Positions 1 to 9,239 are shown, counted from the stretch's first letter. The stretch: DNA of 64,000 bases from Streptomyces sp. DH12 (GCF_020873895.1 NZ_JAHWGT010000030.1:1-64000), one strand, 5' to 3'. Notes: generated by a model not told the origin, from the sequence alone. A program made the numbers and translations.

Positions 1-104
1 TTGAGAGGGTAAGGCTCCCAGTAGACGACTGGGTTGATAGGCCGGATATGGAAGCCCAGTAATGGGTGGAGTTGACCGGTACTAATAGGCCGAGGGCTTG
101 TCCT
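1..104 (+). rRNA. rrl: 23S rRNA, 3' end (partial)
   Basis: This is the terminal part of a 23S rRNA gene, including the conserved 3' domain stretch around 'gaccggtactaatag' at about 74-88 and a 3' end near 'ggcttgtcct'. The gene continues off the left edge. The exact 3' nucleotide is estimated by analogy with other bacterial 23S genes and could be a few bases out. The AT-richer 105-188 stretch is the 23S-5S spacer. Confidence 0.93.
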
Positions 105-188
105 CAGTTGCTCGCGTCCACTGTGTTAGTTCTGAAGTAACGAACTCCCATCCGGCTGGTTGGTTGTAGTTCGATATCTTCATAGTGT

Positions 189-305
189 TTCGGTGGTCAT
201 AGCGTTAGGGAAACGCCCGGTTACATTTCGAACCCGGAAGCTAAGCCTTTCAGCGCCGATGGTACTGCAGGGGGGACCCTGTGGGAGAGTAGGACACCGC
301 CGAAC
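189..305 (+). rRNA. rrf: 5S rRNA
   Basis: A complete 5S rRNA of about 117 nt. The 5' 'ttcggtggtcatagcg' pairs with the 3' 'gggacaccgccgaac' region to close helix I, and the internal 'cgaacccggaagctaagcc' loop is typical of actinobacterial 5S. It follows the 23S gene by about 85 nt as the last gene of the rrn operon. Confidence 0.95.
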
Positions 306-320
306 AATCTTTGAATGGGG

Positions 321-348
321 AAGCCCCGCACCGTATGGTGCGGGGCTT
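321..348 (+). terminator. rrn operon terminator
   Basis: A perfect 12-bp stem (321-332 with 337-348) closes a GTAT tetraloop 15 bases after the 5S gene. The downstream stretch is only weakly T-rich, as is common for Streptomyces terminators. It separates the rrn operon from the phospholipid synthase gene at 500. Confidence 0.85.
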
Positions 349-499
349 TCCGCATTTCCGGGCCCCTTTTTCGCGCGAGCTGTACCGGGTCGTGTTCTGT
401 GCGGGTTGCCGGCCGCCCCACGACCCCGTGCACCAGGCCGCCGGCGCTGACGGTAAGGTCAGGGGGCAGCATCGGCACGTTCCCACAGGAGGCCCCCGG

Positions 500-1108
500 G
501 TGGAGGTACAGGAGACTCGCGTTCAGACGGACCGGGTCCTCACCATCCCCAACATCCTGAGCATGGCCCGGCTCATCGGTGTACCGCTCTTCCTGTGGCT
601 CATCCTCCGCCCCGAGTTCGACGGGACGAACAGCGACGGCTGGGCCCTCCTGGTCCTGGCCCTCAGCGGCATCAGCGACTACCTCGACGGCAAACTCGCC
701 AGGCGCTGGAACCAGATCAGCAGCCTCGGGCGCATCCTCGACCCGGCAGCCGACCGCCTGTACATCCTCTCCACCCTCATCGGGCTCACCTGGCGTGACA
801 TCCTCCCCCTCTGGCTCACCGCGGCGCTCCTCGCCCGGGAGGCGATGCTGCTGGTGATGGTGGGAATCCTCCGGCGCCACGGATATCCGCCGCCGCAGGT
901 GAACTTCCTGGGCAAGGCGGCCACCTTCAACCTGATGTACGCGTTCCCCCTGCTCCTGCTCAGCGACGGTACGACGTGGCTTGCGTCACTCGCTGAAGTT
1001 TTCGGGTGGGCCTTCGCCGGATGGGGTACAAGTCTGTACTGGTGGGCAGGGATCCTCTATGTGGTCCAGGTCCGCCGACTTGTCACAGCGGATACCGCGA
1101 CCGATTGA
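500..1108 (+). CDS. CDP-alcohol phosphatidyltransferase, probable cardiolipin synthase
   Basis: An integral membrane phospholipid synthase of 202 aa. It carries the full family signature D60-x2-D63-G64-x2-A67-R68-x8-G77-x3-D81-x3-D85, the metal-binding site that transfers an alcohol onto a CDP-diacylglycerol phosphatidyl group. About five to six hydrophobic segments follow. GTG 500 is preferred because an AGGAGG sits 7 bases upstream (487-492); the longer open frame runs into the 5S terminator. The place before a mannose-1-phosphate guanylyltransferase and the DUF881 genes matches the locus of the eukaryote-type cardiolipin synthase characterised in S. coelicolor (from memory SCO1389) and pgsA2 (Rv1822) of M. 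tuberculosis. Phosphatidylglycerophosphate synthase activity cannot be excluded from sequence. Confidence 0.85.
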   Translation: MEVQETRVQTDRVLTIPNILSMARLIGVPLFLWLILRPEFDGTNSDGWALLVLALSGISDYLDGKLARRWNQISSLGRILDPAADRLYILSTLIGLTWRDILPLWLTAALLAREAMLLVMVGILRRHGYPPPQVNFLGKAATFNLMYAFPLLLLSDGTTWLASLAEVFGWAFAGWGTSLYWWAGILYVVQVRRLVTADTATD

Positions 1109-1219
1109 CCCCGTCTTCCACGCCGAAGCGAATGCGATAACGGCGTGCTGTCAGAGGACCACGGCAAAGACGGGCGCAATCGGCTAGACCCTCGTCTCTG
1201 CAAGGAGGACGCTTCCGAC

Positions 1220-3715
1220 ATGAAGGCCGTCGTGATGGCCGGAGGCGAAGGAACCAGACTTCGCCCCATGACCTCGAGCATGCCCAAGCCGCTCCTGCCG
1301 GTCGCCAACCGGCCGATCATGGAGCACGTGCTGCGGCTGCTCAAAAGGCACGGACTCACCGAGACCGTCGTCACCGTGCAGTTCCTCGCCTCGCTGGTGA
1401 AGAACTACTTCGGTGACGGCGAAGAACTCGGGATGGAGCTGAGCTACGCCAACGAGGAGAAGCCACTCGGCACAGCCGGCAGCGTCAAGAACGCCGAAGA
1501 GGCGCTCAAGGACGACGCGTTCCTGGTGATCTCCGGGGACGCCCTCACCGATTTCGACCTGACCGACCTGATCGCCTTCCACAAGGAGAAGGGGGCCATG
1601 GTCACGGTCTGCCTGACGAGGGTCCCCAACCCCCTGGAATTCGGCATCACCATCGTCGACGAGGAAGGCCGCGTCGAACGGTTCCTGGAGAAGCCCACCT
1701 GGGGCCAGGTCTTCTCCGACACCGTCAACACGGGCATCTACGTCATGGAGCCCGAGGTCTTCGACTACGTCCAGCCCGACGTTCCCGTCGACTGGTCCGG
1801 CGACGTCTTCCCGCAGCTGATGAAGGAAGGCAAGCCGATCTACGGCTACGTCGCCGAGGGCTACTGGGAGGACGTCGGCACCCACGAGAGCTACGTCAAG
1901 GCCCAGGCCGACGTGCTCGAGGGCAAGGTCGACGTCGAACTCGACGGCTTCGAGATCTCCCCCGGCGTATGGGTCGCCGAAGGCGCCGAGGTCCACCCGG
2001 ACGCCGACCTGCGCGGACCGATCTACATCGGCGACTACGCCAAGGTCGAAGCCGGCGTGGAGATCCGCGAGCACACGGTCATCGGCTCCAACGTGGTCGT
2101 GAAGAGCGGCGCCTTCCTCCACAAGGCGGTTGTTCACGACAACGTCTACATCGGGCCGCACAGCAACCTCCGGGGCTGCGTGATCGGCAAGAACACCGAC
2201 GTCATGCGGGCCGCCCGCATCGAGGACGGCGCCGTCATCGGCGACGAGTGCCTCGTCGGTGAGGAATCGATCGTGCAGGGCAACGTACGGGTCTACCCCT
2301 TCAAGACGATCGAGGCCGGCGCCTTCGTCAACACCTCCGTCATCTGGGAGTCCCGCGGCCAGGCGCACCTCTTCGGCGCGCGCGGCGTCTCCGGCGTCCT
2401 CAACGTCGAGATCACCCCCGAGCTCGCCGTCCGGCTCGCCGGCGCCTACGCCACCACCCTCAAGAAGGGCGCCACCGTCACCACCGCCCGGGACCACTCC
2501 CGCGGCGCCCGCGCCCTCAAGCGGGCGGTGATCTCGGCGCTCCAGGCCAGCGCCATCGACGTGCGCGACTTGGAGAACGTGCCGCTCCCCGTGGCCCGGC
2601 AGCAGACCGCCCGCGGCAGCGCCGGCGGCATCATGATCCGGACCACGCCCGGAGTGCCCGACTCCGTCGACATCATGTTCTTCGACGAGCGCGGCGCCGA
2701 CCTCTCCCAGGCCAAGCAGCGCAAGCTCGACCGGGTCTACGCCCGCCAGGAGTACCGCCGCGCGTTCCCCGGCGAGATCGGCGACCTCAACTTCCCGTCG
2801 AGCGTCTTCGACCAGTACACGGGCGCCCTCCTGCGCAGCGTCGACACCACCGGTGTCGCCGAGGCGGGGCTGAAGGTCGTCGTCGACGCCTCCAACGGCA
2901 GCGCCGGACTCGTCCTGCCCAGCCTCCTCGGACGGCTCGGCGTCGACTCGCTCACGATCAACCCCGGTCTCGACGAGTCCCGGCCCACCGAGTCCGCCGA
3001 GACGCGCCGGGCCGGGCTGGTACGGCTCGGCGAGATCGTGGCGTCCGCCCGCGCGGCGTTCGGCGTGCGCTTCGACACCGTCGGCGAGCGGCTGTCCCTC
3101 GTCGACGAACGCGGCCGGATCATCGAGGACGACCGGGCCCTGCTCGTCATGCTCGACCTTGTCGCGGCCGAACGGCGCAGCGGACGTGTCGCCCTGCCCG
3201 TCACCACCACGCGGATCGCCGAGCAGGTCGCCGCGTACCACGGGACGCAGGTCGACTGGACGACCACCTCGCCCGACGACCTGACCCGGGTGGGCCGGGA
3301 GGAATCCACCATCTTCGGTGGAGACGGCCTGGGTGGGTTCATCGTTCCCGAGTTCAGCAGCGTCTTCGACGGGACGGCGGCGTTCGTCCGGCTCCTCGGG
3401 CTCGTCGCCCGCACGCAGCTCACCCTCAGCCAGATCGACGCGCGGATCCCGCGAGCCCACGTGCTCCGCCGGGACCTCGCGACGCCGTGGGCGGTCAAGG
3501 GCCTGGTCATGCGGCGGGTCGTCGAGGCCGCCGGCGACCGGCACGTCGACACCACCGACGGCGTCCGCGTCGTCGAGGCGGACGGCCGCTGGGTGCTGGT
3601 CCTGCCCGACCCGGCCGAAGCCGTCACCCACCTGTGGGCCGAGGGCCCGGACGACGCGTCCGCCCAGGCGCTCCTCGACGAATGGGCGACCGTGGTGGAC
3701 AGCGCCGGCCGCTGA
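1220..3715 (+). CDS. Mannose-1-phosphate guanylyltransferase / phosphomannomutase-like fusion
   Basis: A cytosolic sugar-nucleotide enzyme of 831 aa. Residues 1-235 form a nucleotidyltransferase with the N-terminal [10 protein letters not shown] loop and PKPLLPV motif, which would make GDP-mannose or a related NDP-sugar. Residues ~245-355 are left-handed beta-helix hexapeptide repeats, and ~380-831 align with phosphohexomutases. The mutase half looks inactive: where a TASHNP phosphoserine loop belongs it reads IMIRTTPG (about residues 471-478), and the usual DGDADR metal loop is replaced by FDTVGER near 618. ATG 1220 follows AAGGAGG at 1202-1208; an upstream in-frame start lacks a ribosome site. 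The mutase domain may therefore be regulatory or structural. The nucleotide and sugar specificity is inferred from family only. Confidence 0.8.
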   Translation: MKAVVMAGGEGTRLRPMTSSMPKPLLPVANRPIMEHVLRLLKRHGLTETVVTVQFLASLVKNYFGDGEELGMELSYANEEKPLGTAGSVKNAEEALKDDAFLVISGDALTDFDLTDLIAFHKEKGAMVTVCLTRVPNPLEFGITIVDEEGRVERFLEKPTWGQVFSDTVNTGIYVMEPEVFDYVQPDVPVDWSGDVFPQLMKEGKPIYGYVAEGYWEDVGTHESYVKAQADVLEGKVDVELDGFEISPGVWVAEGAEVHPDADLRGPIYIGDYAKVEAGVEIREHTVIGSNVVVKSGAFLHKAVVHDNVYIGPHSNLRGCVIGKNTDVMRAARIEDGAVIGDECLVGEESIVQGNVRVYPFKTIEAGAFVNTSVIWESRGQAHLFGARGVSGVLNVEITPELAVRLAGAYATTLKKGATVTTARDHSRGARALKRAVISALQASAIDVRDLENVPLPVARQQTARGSAGGIMIRTTPGVPDSVDIMFFDERGADLSQAKQRKLDRVYARQEYRRAFPGEIGDLNFPSSVFDQYTGALLRSVDTTGVAEAGLKVVVDASNGSAGLVLPSLLGRLGVDSLTINPGLDESRPTESAETRRAGLVRLGEIVASARAAFGVRFDTVGERLSLVDERGRIIEDDRALLVMLDLVAAERRSGRVALPVTTTRIAEQVAAYHGTQVDWTTTSPDDLTRVGREESTIFGGDGLGGFIVPEFSSVFDGTAAFVRLLGLVARTQLTLSQIDARIPRAHVLRRDLATPWAVKGLVMRRVVEAAGDRHVDTTDGVRVVEADGRWVLVLPDPAEAVTHLWAEGPDDASAQALLDEWATVVDSAGR

Positions 3716-3816
3716 CCCCCGCACCGCCCCGCCGAACACCCGTGCCGGGTGCCGTCCCCGACGGCACCCGGCACACCGGTGGGGCCATTCGGCGGTAGCC
3801 GCTCCGACATGCGACG

Positions 3817-4755
3817 ATGTGCGGCATGTCCCAGCAGTCCCCCGTTCGGAGCACCGGCTCCCCGCCTCCGCGTCCCGACGCGTCGATGTCGCTGCTGAAC
3901 AACGTGATGGACCACGCGCTCGACGACGGCTACGCGGAGGCGTCCGCACGCCGCGCAGCCGAGGGCGGCGGACTCCCACGGACACTGCGGGCCAAACTGG
4001 GCCTCGCCGCCGGCCTCGCCCTCGCCGCCGTCGTCGTCACGCTCGGTGCCGCGCAGACGCAGATCTCCGCGCCCGTCGTCGCGAAGGAACGCGAGGAGCT
4101 CATCGACCGCATCCAAGCCGAGACCACCGCCGTCGACGGACTGGCCGAGGACATCGAACGGCTGCGCCGCGAGGTCGGCGAACGCCAACGGGCCGCGCTG
4201 GAACAGCACGGCGGCGACCAGAGCGGGCTGGTCTCCCTGCTCTCCGGCGCCACCGAGGTGACCGGGCCGGGGATCCGGCTCGTCGTCGACGACGCGAAGG
4301 CGACCGACCGGGGCGGCGGCGGACCCCGCGAGGGCAGCGGCTTCTCCGACACCGGGCGCGTGCGCGACCGGGACATGCAGCGCGTCGTGAACGGCCTGTG
4401 GCAGTCCGGCGCCGAAGCCGTCGCCATCAACGGGCAGCGGCTGACCGCCCTGTCTGCGATCAGGGCGGCGGGTGACGCCATACTGGTCGACAACAGGCCG
4501 CTGGTACCGCCGTACACGGTGCTCGCGGTGGGGGACGGCAAACGGCTCGCCACCCGGTTCCAGGACAGCGCGGATGGCCGCTACCTGCACGCGCTGGAGG
4601 AGAACTTCGGCATCCGCAGCAGCGTCTCCGCCCAGGACCGGGTCACCCTGCCTGCGGCACCCAGCCTGATCGTACGTACAGCACAGCCGAGGACCACCGG
4701 AACCGGGACGGGTGACGGGCAGGGCGCGGCAGACACAGGGAAGGGCACATCGTGA
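3817..4755 (+). CDS. DUF881 membrane-anchored protein (first copy)
   Basis: A 312-aa DUF881 protein. A polar N-terminus is followed by one membrane segment (about residues 52-74), a short coiled-coil linker (about 90-130) and a DUF881 domain that probably sits outside the membrane. It is the first of three overlapping genes DUF881-Sbp-DUF881. Related proteins lie beside divIB/sbp/ftsA in Bacillus and at Rv1823/Rv1825 in M. tuberculosis, so an envelope or division role is suspected but not proven. ATG 3817 and ATG 3826 are both possible, since neither has a clear ribosome site. The C-terminus is Thr/Gly-rich and overlaps the next gene by 4 bp. Confidence 0.8.
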   Translation: MCGMSQQSPVRSTGSPPPRPDASMSLLNNVMDHALDDGYAEASARRAAEGGGLPRTLRAKLGLAAGLALAAVVVTLGAAQTQISAPVVAKEREELIDRIQAETTAVDGLAEDIERLRREVGERQRAALEQHGGDQSGLVSLLSGATEVTGPGIRLVVDDAKATDRGGGGPREGSGFSDTGRVRDRDMQRVVNGLWQSGAEAVAINGQRLTALSAIRAAGDAILVDNRPLVPPYTVLAVGDGKRLATRFQDSADGRYLHALEENFGIRSSVSAQDRVTLPAAPSLIVRTAQPRTTGTGTGDGQGAADTGKGTS

Positions 4756-5084
4756 TCGCCGTACTGGGCCTCGTGGTGGGAGTCGTGGTCGGACTGTTGG
4801 TCCGGCCCGAGGTGCCGGCGGTGGTCGAGCCCTACCTGCCGATCGCCGTCGTCGCGGCGCTCGACGCGGTCTTCGGCGGCCTGCGGGCCATGCTGGACGG
4901 CATCTTCGTCGACAAGGTCTTCGTCGTCTCCTTCCTGTCGAACGTCGTCGTCGCCGCGCTGATCGTGTTCCTCGGAGACAAGCTGGGCGTCGGCGCCCAG
5001 CTCTCCACCGGTGTCGTGGTCGTCCTCGGCATCCGGATCTTCTCCAACGCCGCGGCCATCCGCCGGCACGTGTTCCGGGCGTGA
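4752..5084 (+). CDS. sbp: Small basic protein Sbp (DUF1290)
   Basis: A 110-aa membrane protein of the DUF1290/Sbp family with three hydrophobic stretches (about residues 2-18, 28-45 and 54-75) and a basic C-terminal tail (RRHVFRA). The GTG start overlaps the stop of the preceding DUF881 gene (GTGA), so the two are translationally coupled. The Bacillus homologue sits just upstream of ftsA-ftsZ. The conserved DUF881-sbp-DUF881 order suggests the three products form one membrane complex. No enzymatic motif is visible. Confidence 0.82.
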   Translation: MIAVLGLVVGVVVGLLVRPEVPAVVEPYLPIAVVAALDAVFGGLRAMLDGIFVDKVFVVSFLSNVVVAALIVFLGDKLGVGAQLSTGVVVVLGIRIFSNAAAIRRHVFRA

Positions 5085-5089
5085 GGCCG

Positions 5090-5869
5090 ATGAGCAACGA
5101 AGAGCACGCACCACAGCCCCCGCGGACGCCCGAAGCGCCCCCCGAGGAGATCACCGGGCGCCGGCGGCTCGTCGCCGGACTGTGGCCGCCGCGCCTCACC
5201 CGGGCCCAACTCGTCGTCGCCCTGCTGCTGTTCGGGCTCGGACTGGGACTGGCCATCCAGGTCCGCTCCACCAGCGACGACGGCACGCTGCGCGGCGCGC
5301 GCCAGGAGGACCTGGTGCGGATCCTGGACGAGCTCGACGACCGCAGCCGGCGGCTCGAAGACGAGAAGACCCGCCTGGAGGCCCAGCGGCGCGAGCTGGA
5401 GAACAGCTCGGACCAGGCCGAGGAGGCCCGCAGGCAGACCCAGGAGAGGGAGCGTCAGCTGGGTGTCCTGGCCGGTACGGTCGCCGCCGAGGGGCCCGGC
5501 ATCACCTTCGTCGTCGAGGACCCCCTGACGGCCGTCGAGCCGGACAAGCTGCTCGACACCATCCAGGAGCTGCGCGCCGCCGGCGCCGAGGCCATCCAGG
5601 TCAACGACGTCAGGGTCGTCGCCGACACGTACTTCTCCGGGGAGGCCGGGGCGGTGCAGGTGGACGGGCGGAAGATCCGCGCGCCGTACCGGTTCGAGGT
5701 CATCGGCAGGCCCCAGGACCTGGAGCCCGCGCTGAACATCCCCGGGGGCATCGTGCAGACCCTGGAGAAGGAGCAGGCCACGGCCACGGTGACCCGGTCG
5801 GAGAAGATCGTTGTTGACGCCTTGCGACCGGCGGAGCGGCCTGACTACGCTCGGTCGTCACCGCAGTGA
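5090..5869 (+). CDS. DUF881 membrane-anchored protein (second copy)
   Basis: A 259-aa DUF881 protein. A Pro-rich cytoplasmic N-terminus is followed by one membrane helix (about residues 36-58), a strongly charged coiled coil (about 70-130, rich in Glu/Arg/Gln) and the DUF881 domain. The longer coiled coil distinguishes it from the first copy and suggests oligomerisation. It follows sbp by 5 bases at ATG 5090; an in-frame GTG at 5081 overlapping the sbp stop is an alternative. Same operon and inferred envelope role as its two neighbours. Confidence 0.8.
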   Translation: MSNEEHAPQPPRTPEAPPEEITGRRRLVAGLWPPRLTRAQLVVALLLFGLGLGLAIQVRSTSDDGTLRGARQEDLVRILDELDDRSRRLEDEKTRLEAQRRELENSSDQAEEARRQTQERERQLGVLAGTVAAEGPGITFVVEDPLTAVEPDKLLDTIQELRAAGAEAIQVNDVRVVADTYFSGEAGAVQVDGRKIRAPYRFEVIGRPQDLEPALNIPGGIVQTLEKEQATATVTRSEKIVVDALRPAERPDYARSSPQ

Positions 5870-6203
5870 GCCGGAGGCGCATGGGGGCCGCGCGGCGGGG
5901 TAATGCCCGAGGGACGGGGCCGGACAGGGGAGGCGGAACAGTGGGGGCAGCTCCCGTGACCGCGGAGCCTCGCGGGCGTCAAGGGCCGGGGCCGGCGCCG
6001 TACCGGGCCGCGCGCCCGGCGAGATCGGGAATCGGCCGCCCTGGCCGGGACGTTGCGGGGGGTCGGCGCACCACGAAGGTGGTGCGTGGTGGAAACTGTC
6101 CGGAGGATACGGACGTTGTGAAGGTGTCCGGGTCGGCAGGTGTGTTCATTCAGCGTTCGTCCTGCCCCACGGGCGGGTCTGTTTCGTTCAAGGGGAATCG
6201 CCC
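5870..6203 (+). other. Intergenic region before garA with a hairpin
   Basis: No convincing gene is seen in these 334 bases; the open frame here has no family resemblance. An 8-bp perfect inverted repeat with a GAAG loop lies at 6067-6086, and a short GTCCG...CGGAC repeat follows near 6098-6114. They could terminate the DUF881 operon or shape the garA leader. No confident -35/-10 pair was found. Confidence 0.4.
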
Positions 6204-6998
6204 GTGAAGTTGTTTGCGAAGTTGTTCGGCAAGAGCGCACGCGAGGACGGCGGCAGCGCCAGGCACCGCGCGCCGCGGCACGGTCAGTCCGGGGAGGAGC
6301 AGGGCGGGGAGCGCCCGCTGTTCCGGGACGAGGTCGCTGGTCCGGGCGGTGACAATACGGGCGGTCCGGGCGCGTCTTCTGTTGACCCCGCAGGTCCCGG
6401 CCGCATAGGTTCCGATCCGTACGCGACCAGCGTCCACGGGGGACAGCCGCGGCAGGAGGATGGGTCCATGCCGGTGTGTACGAGGTGCGGACACCGCAAT
6501 GCCGAGACGAGCCGGTTCTGCTCCAACTGCGGAGCCCCACTGCGCGGCGGCGCCCCGGCGGAGCGCGCGTCCGAGACGACGTCCACGATCTCGATCTCGG
6601 GTCTCGAGGCGTACGACAGCGAGACCACCGGCCAGACGGCGCTGCCGTCCCTGTCGCCCGAGGCGCAGGCCGCCGTGGACGCGCTGCCGCTCGGTTCCGC
6701 GCTGCTCGTGGTGCGGCGCGGCCCCAACTCCGGCAGCCGCTTCCTCCTCGACGGCGACCTGACGACCGCCGGCCGCCACCCGCAGAGCGACATCTTCCTG
6801 GACGACGTGACCGTGTCGCGCCGCCACGTGGAGTTCCGCAGGGCGGCCGACGGCAGCTTCACCGTCGCGGACGTCGGCAGCCTCAACGGCACCTACGTCA
6901 ACCGTGAGCCGATCGACGCGGTCCAGCTCACCAACGGCGACGAGGTGCAGATCGGCAAGTACCGGCTGGTCTTCTACGGGAGCCAGCGGGGCGTCTGA
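6204..6998 (+). CDS. garA: FHA-domain metabolic regulator GarA with zinc ribbon
   Basis: A 264-aa cytosolic phosphopeptide-binding protein. A zinc ribbon with two CxxC pairs (C92/C95, C106/C109) precedes a linker carrying the GarA/OdhI phosphorylation motif ETTS (124-127) and a second ETT at 140-142. A classical FHA domain spans ~165-260 (GRHP, SRRH, NGTYVN). In mycobacteria and corynebacteria, phosphorylation of the ETT motif by PknB/PknG makes the protein bind its own FHA domain and releases inhibition of 2-oxoglutarate metabolism enzymes. GTG 6204 follows an AAGGGGA site. The zinc ribbon is an extra domain relative to the ~160-aa mycobacterial GarA. Next to ftsR, as in M. tuberculosis. Confidence 0.88.
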   Translation: MKLFAKLFGKSAREDGGSARHRAPRHGQSGEEQGGERPLFRDEVAGPGGDNTGGPGASSVDPAGPGRIGSDPYATSVHGGQPRQEDGSMPVCTRCGHRNAETSRFCSNCGAPLRGGAPAERASETTSTISISGLEAYDSETTGQTALPSLSPEAQAAVDALPLGSALLVVRRGPNSGSRFLLDGDLTTAGRHPQSDIFLDDVTVSRRHVEFRRAADGSFTVADVGSLNGTYVNREPIDAVQLTNGDEVQIGKYRLVFYGSQRGV

Positions 6999-7039
6999 CC
7001 TCCCCCAGACCCGTCTGGGGGAATGCCCAGGGAAGGTCC

Positions 7040-7789
7040 ATGCTGCGAACACCGACGGGCGGTGCCGGTCACGGCACCGCCGACGCGGGCGACCGGCTGG
7101 TGAGCATCGGCACGGTGCTCAACCAGCTGCGCGAGGAGTTCCCCGAGGTCACCATCTCCAAGATCCGGTTCCTGGAGGCGGAGGGGCTCGTCGAGCCGCA
7201 GCGGACGGCCTCCGGGTACCGGAAGTTCAGTCCGCACGATGTGGAGCGGCTGGCGCTGATCCTGCGGATGCAGCGGGACCACTATCTGCCGCTCAAGGTC
7301 ATCCGGGAGCACCTGGACGCCCTGGGCCGGGGCGACCAGGTCGTGCTGCCCGCCCAGGCCCCGCCGGGCGAGCCTCCCGAGGCGGCGGGCCCGTGGCAGC
7401 CGGAGGAGGGCGGGTCGACGGCCGCCCGGGTGGGCCGCGCCGAGCTGCTCGCCGCCGTCGGGGCCGAGGAGGCGGAGCTTGCCGAGTGGGAGGCGTACGG
7501 CCTGGTCGCGCCCGGCGCGGACGGCGCCTACGACGCGGAGGCGGTCACCGTCGCGAAGCTCGTCGCCGAGCTGGGCCGGTACGGGCTGGAACCGCGCCAC
7601 CTGCGGGCCGTGAAGGCCGCCGCCGAGCGGGAGGCGGGGCTCGTGGAACAGGTCGTCGCGCCGCAGCGCCGGCACCGCAACCCGCAGACCCGCGCCCATG
7701 CCGAGGCGACGGTGAAGGAGCTGGCCGCCCTCTCCGTCCGGCTGCACGCCGCCCTGGTCAGAGCGGCCCTGGGCGTCCGGTTCCCCTGA
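7040..7789 (+). CDS. ftsR: MerR-family regulator FtsR
   Basis: A 249-aa DNA-binding protein with an N-terminal MerR winged helix (about residues 20-95: VSIGTVL, ISKIRFLEAEGL, SGYRKF). A C-terminal region (about 130-249) follows and lacks a Cys effector pocket. It is orthologous in position and sequence to Rv1828 and to corynebacterial FtsR, a transcriptional activator of ftsZ. ATG 7040 has a GGAAGG site 4-9 bases upstream. It sits 41 bp after garA and is probably co-transcribed. Confidence 0.85.
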   Translation: MLRTPTGGAGHGTADAGDRLVSIGTVLNQLREEFPEVTISKIRFLEAEGLVEPQRTASGYRKFSPHDVERLALILRMQRDHYLPLKVIREHLDALGRGDQVVLPAQAPPGEPPEAAGPWQPEEGGSTAARVGRAELLAAVGAEEAELAEWEAYGLVAPGADGAYDAEAVTVAKLVAELGRYGLEPRHLRAVKAAAEREAGLVEQVVAPQRRHRNPQTRAHAEATVKELAALSVRLHAALVRAALGVRFP

Positions 7790-7842
7790 CCTTGGCGGAG
7801 CCCGACTATCCAAACCGGGGCGGCACGTCCTAGGGTTGCTGT

Positions 7843-8316
7843 GTGAACGAGCTCGATGTTGTCGGTGTCCGGGTGGAAATGCCCTCCAACCAGCCGATCG
7901 TGCTCCTGCGGGAAGTGGGAGGCGACCGCTACCTCCCGATCTGGATCGGCCCGGGGGAAGCGACCGCGATCGCCTTCGCCCAGCAGGGGATGACCCCCGC
8001 CAGGCCGCTCACCCACGACCTCTTCAAGGACGTGCTCGAGGCCGTGGGCCAGGAGCTCACCGAGGTCCGCATCACGGACCTGCGGGACGGGGTCTTCTAC
8101 GCGGAGCTGGTCTTCGCCAGCGGCGTGGAGGTCAGCGCCAGGCCCTCCGACGCGATAGCGCTGGCCCTGCGCACGGGTACGCCCATCTTCGGCAGTGACG
8201 GGGTCCTCGACGACGCCGGCATCGCCATCCCGGACGAGCAGGAGGACGAGGTGGAGAAGTTCCGCGAGTTCCTCGACCAGATCTCCCCGGAGGACTTCGG
8301 CACCAGCAACCAGTGA
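7843..8316 (+). CDS. Bifunctional nuclease family protein (DUF151)
   Basis: A 157-aa DUF151 protein. It has the conserved GPGEATAIAF segment (about residues 36-45), the RPSDAIALALR motif (~99-109) and an acidic C-terminus. Plant and bacterial relatives show nuclease activity; the cellular role in actinobacteria is unknown. The GTG at 7843 has no ribosome site but lies 7 nt after a TAGGGT (7831-7836), so it could be translated from a leaderless mRNA. The order FHA-MerR-DUF151-MerR matches Rv1827-Rv1830, suggesting a linked function. Confidence 0.85.
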   Translation: MNELDVVGVRVEMPSNQPIVLLREVGGDRYLPIWIGPGEATAIAFAQQGMTPARPLTHDLFKDVLEAVGQELTEVRITDLRDGVFYAELVFASGVEVSARPSDAIALALRTGTPIFGSDGVLDDAGIAIPDEQEDEVEKFREFLDQISPEDFGTSNQ

Positions 8317-8522
8317 CCCGGCCGGGCCCGTCCGAGGCGGCCGACCGCCGGTGACGGCGGGACCCGCTCACGGCGGGTGAGGGGGCGCGCGGGGGTCGCT
8401 CGAGGCGGCTCACAGGGGCGCGATCAGCGCTTCGGGCGCATTCGAGTAGCGTTTCCCGGAAATCGGTCACGCCAAACCACTCTCAGGGTGATTATCACTC
8501 GGCGTGGCGAGTGTGGCGATCG

Positions 8523-8551
8523 TTGACGCACCCCTGGGGACTGCCTACCGT
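8523..8551 (+). promoter_or_regulatory. Housekeeping-type promoter for the second merR gene
   Basis: TTGACG (8523-8528) and TACCGT (8546-8551) are separated by exactly 17 bp. This matches the principal sigma factor consensus, with an expected start near 8558, about 28 nt before the ATG. Confidence 0.7.
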
Positions 8552-8585
8552 CGATGTGGCAGGTCAAGGACGGAGGGTCGGCGTG

Positions 8586-9179
8586 ATGAGCAGCGGCGAC
8601 GGTGCGGCAGGGGGTCTCCCCGGGCGGAGTCCGGGCGGGAGCGGGCCGTATCCGCTTCACGGCAGTGCGACCGACGCGACGACCGGCGTCATCGGTTACC
8701 GGGGGCCCACCGCCTGCGCGGCGGCGGGCATCACCTACCGGCAGCTCGACTATTGGGCCCGTACGGGGCTGGTCGAGCCGAGCGTGCGGCCGGCGTACGG
8801 GTCGGGCACGCAGCGCCTCTACAGTTTCCGGGACGTCGTCGTCCTGAAGATCGTCAAGCGGTTCCTGGACACCGGCGTCGCCCTGCAGAACATCAGGGCG
8901 GCCGTCCAGCACCTGCAGGACCGCGGGCTGGACGACCTGGAGCGGATGACGCTCATGAGCGACGGCGCGACGGTCTACGAGTGCTCCTCGCCCGACGAGG
9001 TCGTCGACCTCCTCCAGGGCGGCCAGGGCATCTTCGGTATCGCGGTCGGCGTGGTGTGGCGGGACGTGGAGGCGGCGCTGTCCCAGCTGCACGGCGAGCG
9101 TGTCGACACGGGGGAGACCCTCGTCCGGCACAACCCCGCCGACGAGCTGGCCCGGCGCAGGCGCGACAAGGCCGTGTGA
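8586..9179 (+). CDS. MerR-family transcriptional regulator (Rv1830-like)
   Basis: A 197-aa regulator. A Gly-rich N-terminus precedes a MerR winged helix beginning about residue 38 (GYRGPTACAAAG, YRQLDYWAR, SGTQRLYSF), followed by a helical region and a C-terminal domain. ATG 8586 lies 8 bases after GGAGGG (8572-8577); GTG 8583 is the alternative. Its own promoter (8523-8551) makes it a separate transcription unit. The position after garA-ftsR-DUF151 marks it as the counterpart of Rv1830. Target genes are not evident here. Confidence 0.83.
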   Translation: MSSGDGAAGGLPGRSPGGSGPYPLHGSATDATTGVIGYRGPTACAAAGITYRQLDYWARTGLVEPSVRPAYGSGTQRLYSFRDVVVLKIVKRFLDTGVALQNIRAAVQHLQDRGLDDLERMTLMSDGATVYECSSPDEVVDLLQGGQGIFGIAVGVVWRDVEAALSQLHGERVDTGETLVRHNPADELARRRRDKAV

Positions 9180-9239
9180 CCCCTTGGGGTCGTACGCGTG
9201 TGCGGGCGGTTGTCAGTGGCGTAGGGCAGCATCAGTGGT

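Noticed and set aside
311-499. Longer N-terminus for the phosphatidyltransferase from 311
   Set aside because: It would start at the 5S terminator and add residues unlike the family; the AGGAGG before GTG 500 decides the start.
1184-5286. Two very long minus-strand open frames (933 and 849 codons) over 1.2-5.3 kb
   Set aside because: Both are shadows of the sugar nucleotidyltransferase and DUF881 genes, produced by high third-position GC.
5866-6207. A 113-codon frame between DUF881 and garA
   Set aside because: No family resemblance, and it ends across the garA start; base composition resembles non-coding spacer.
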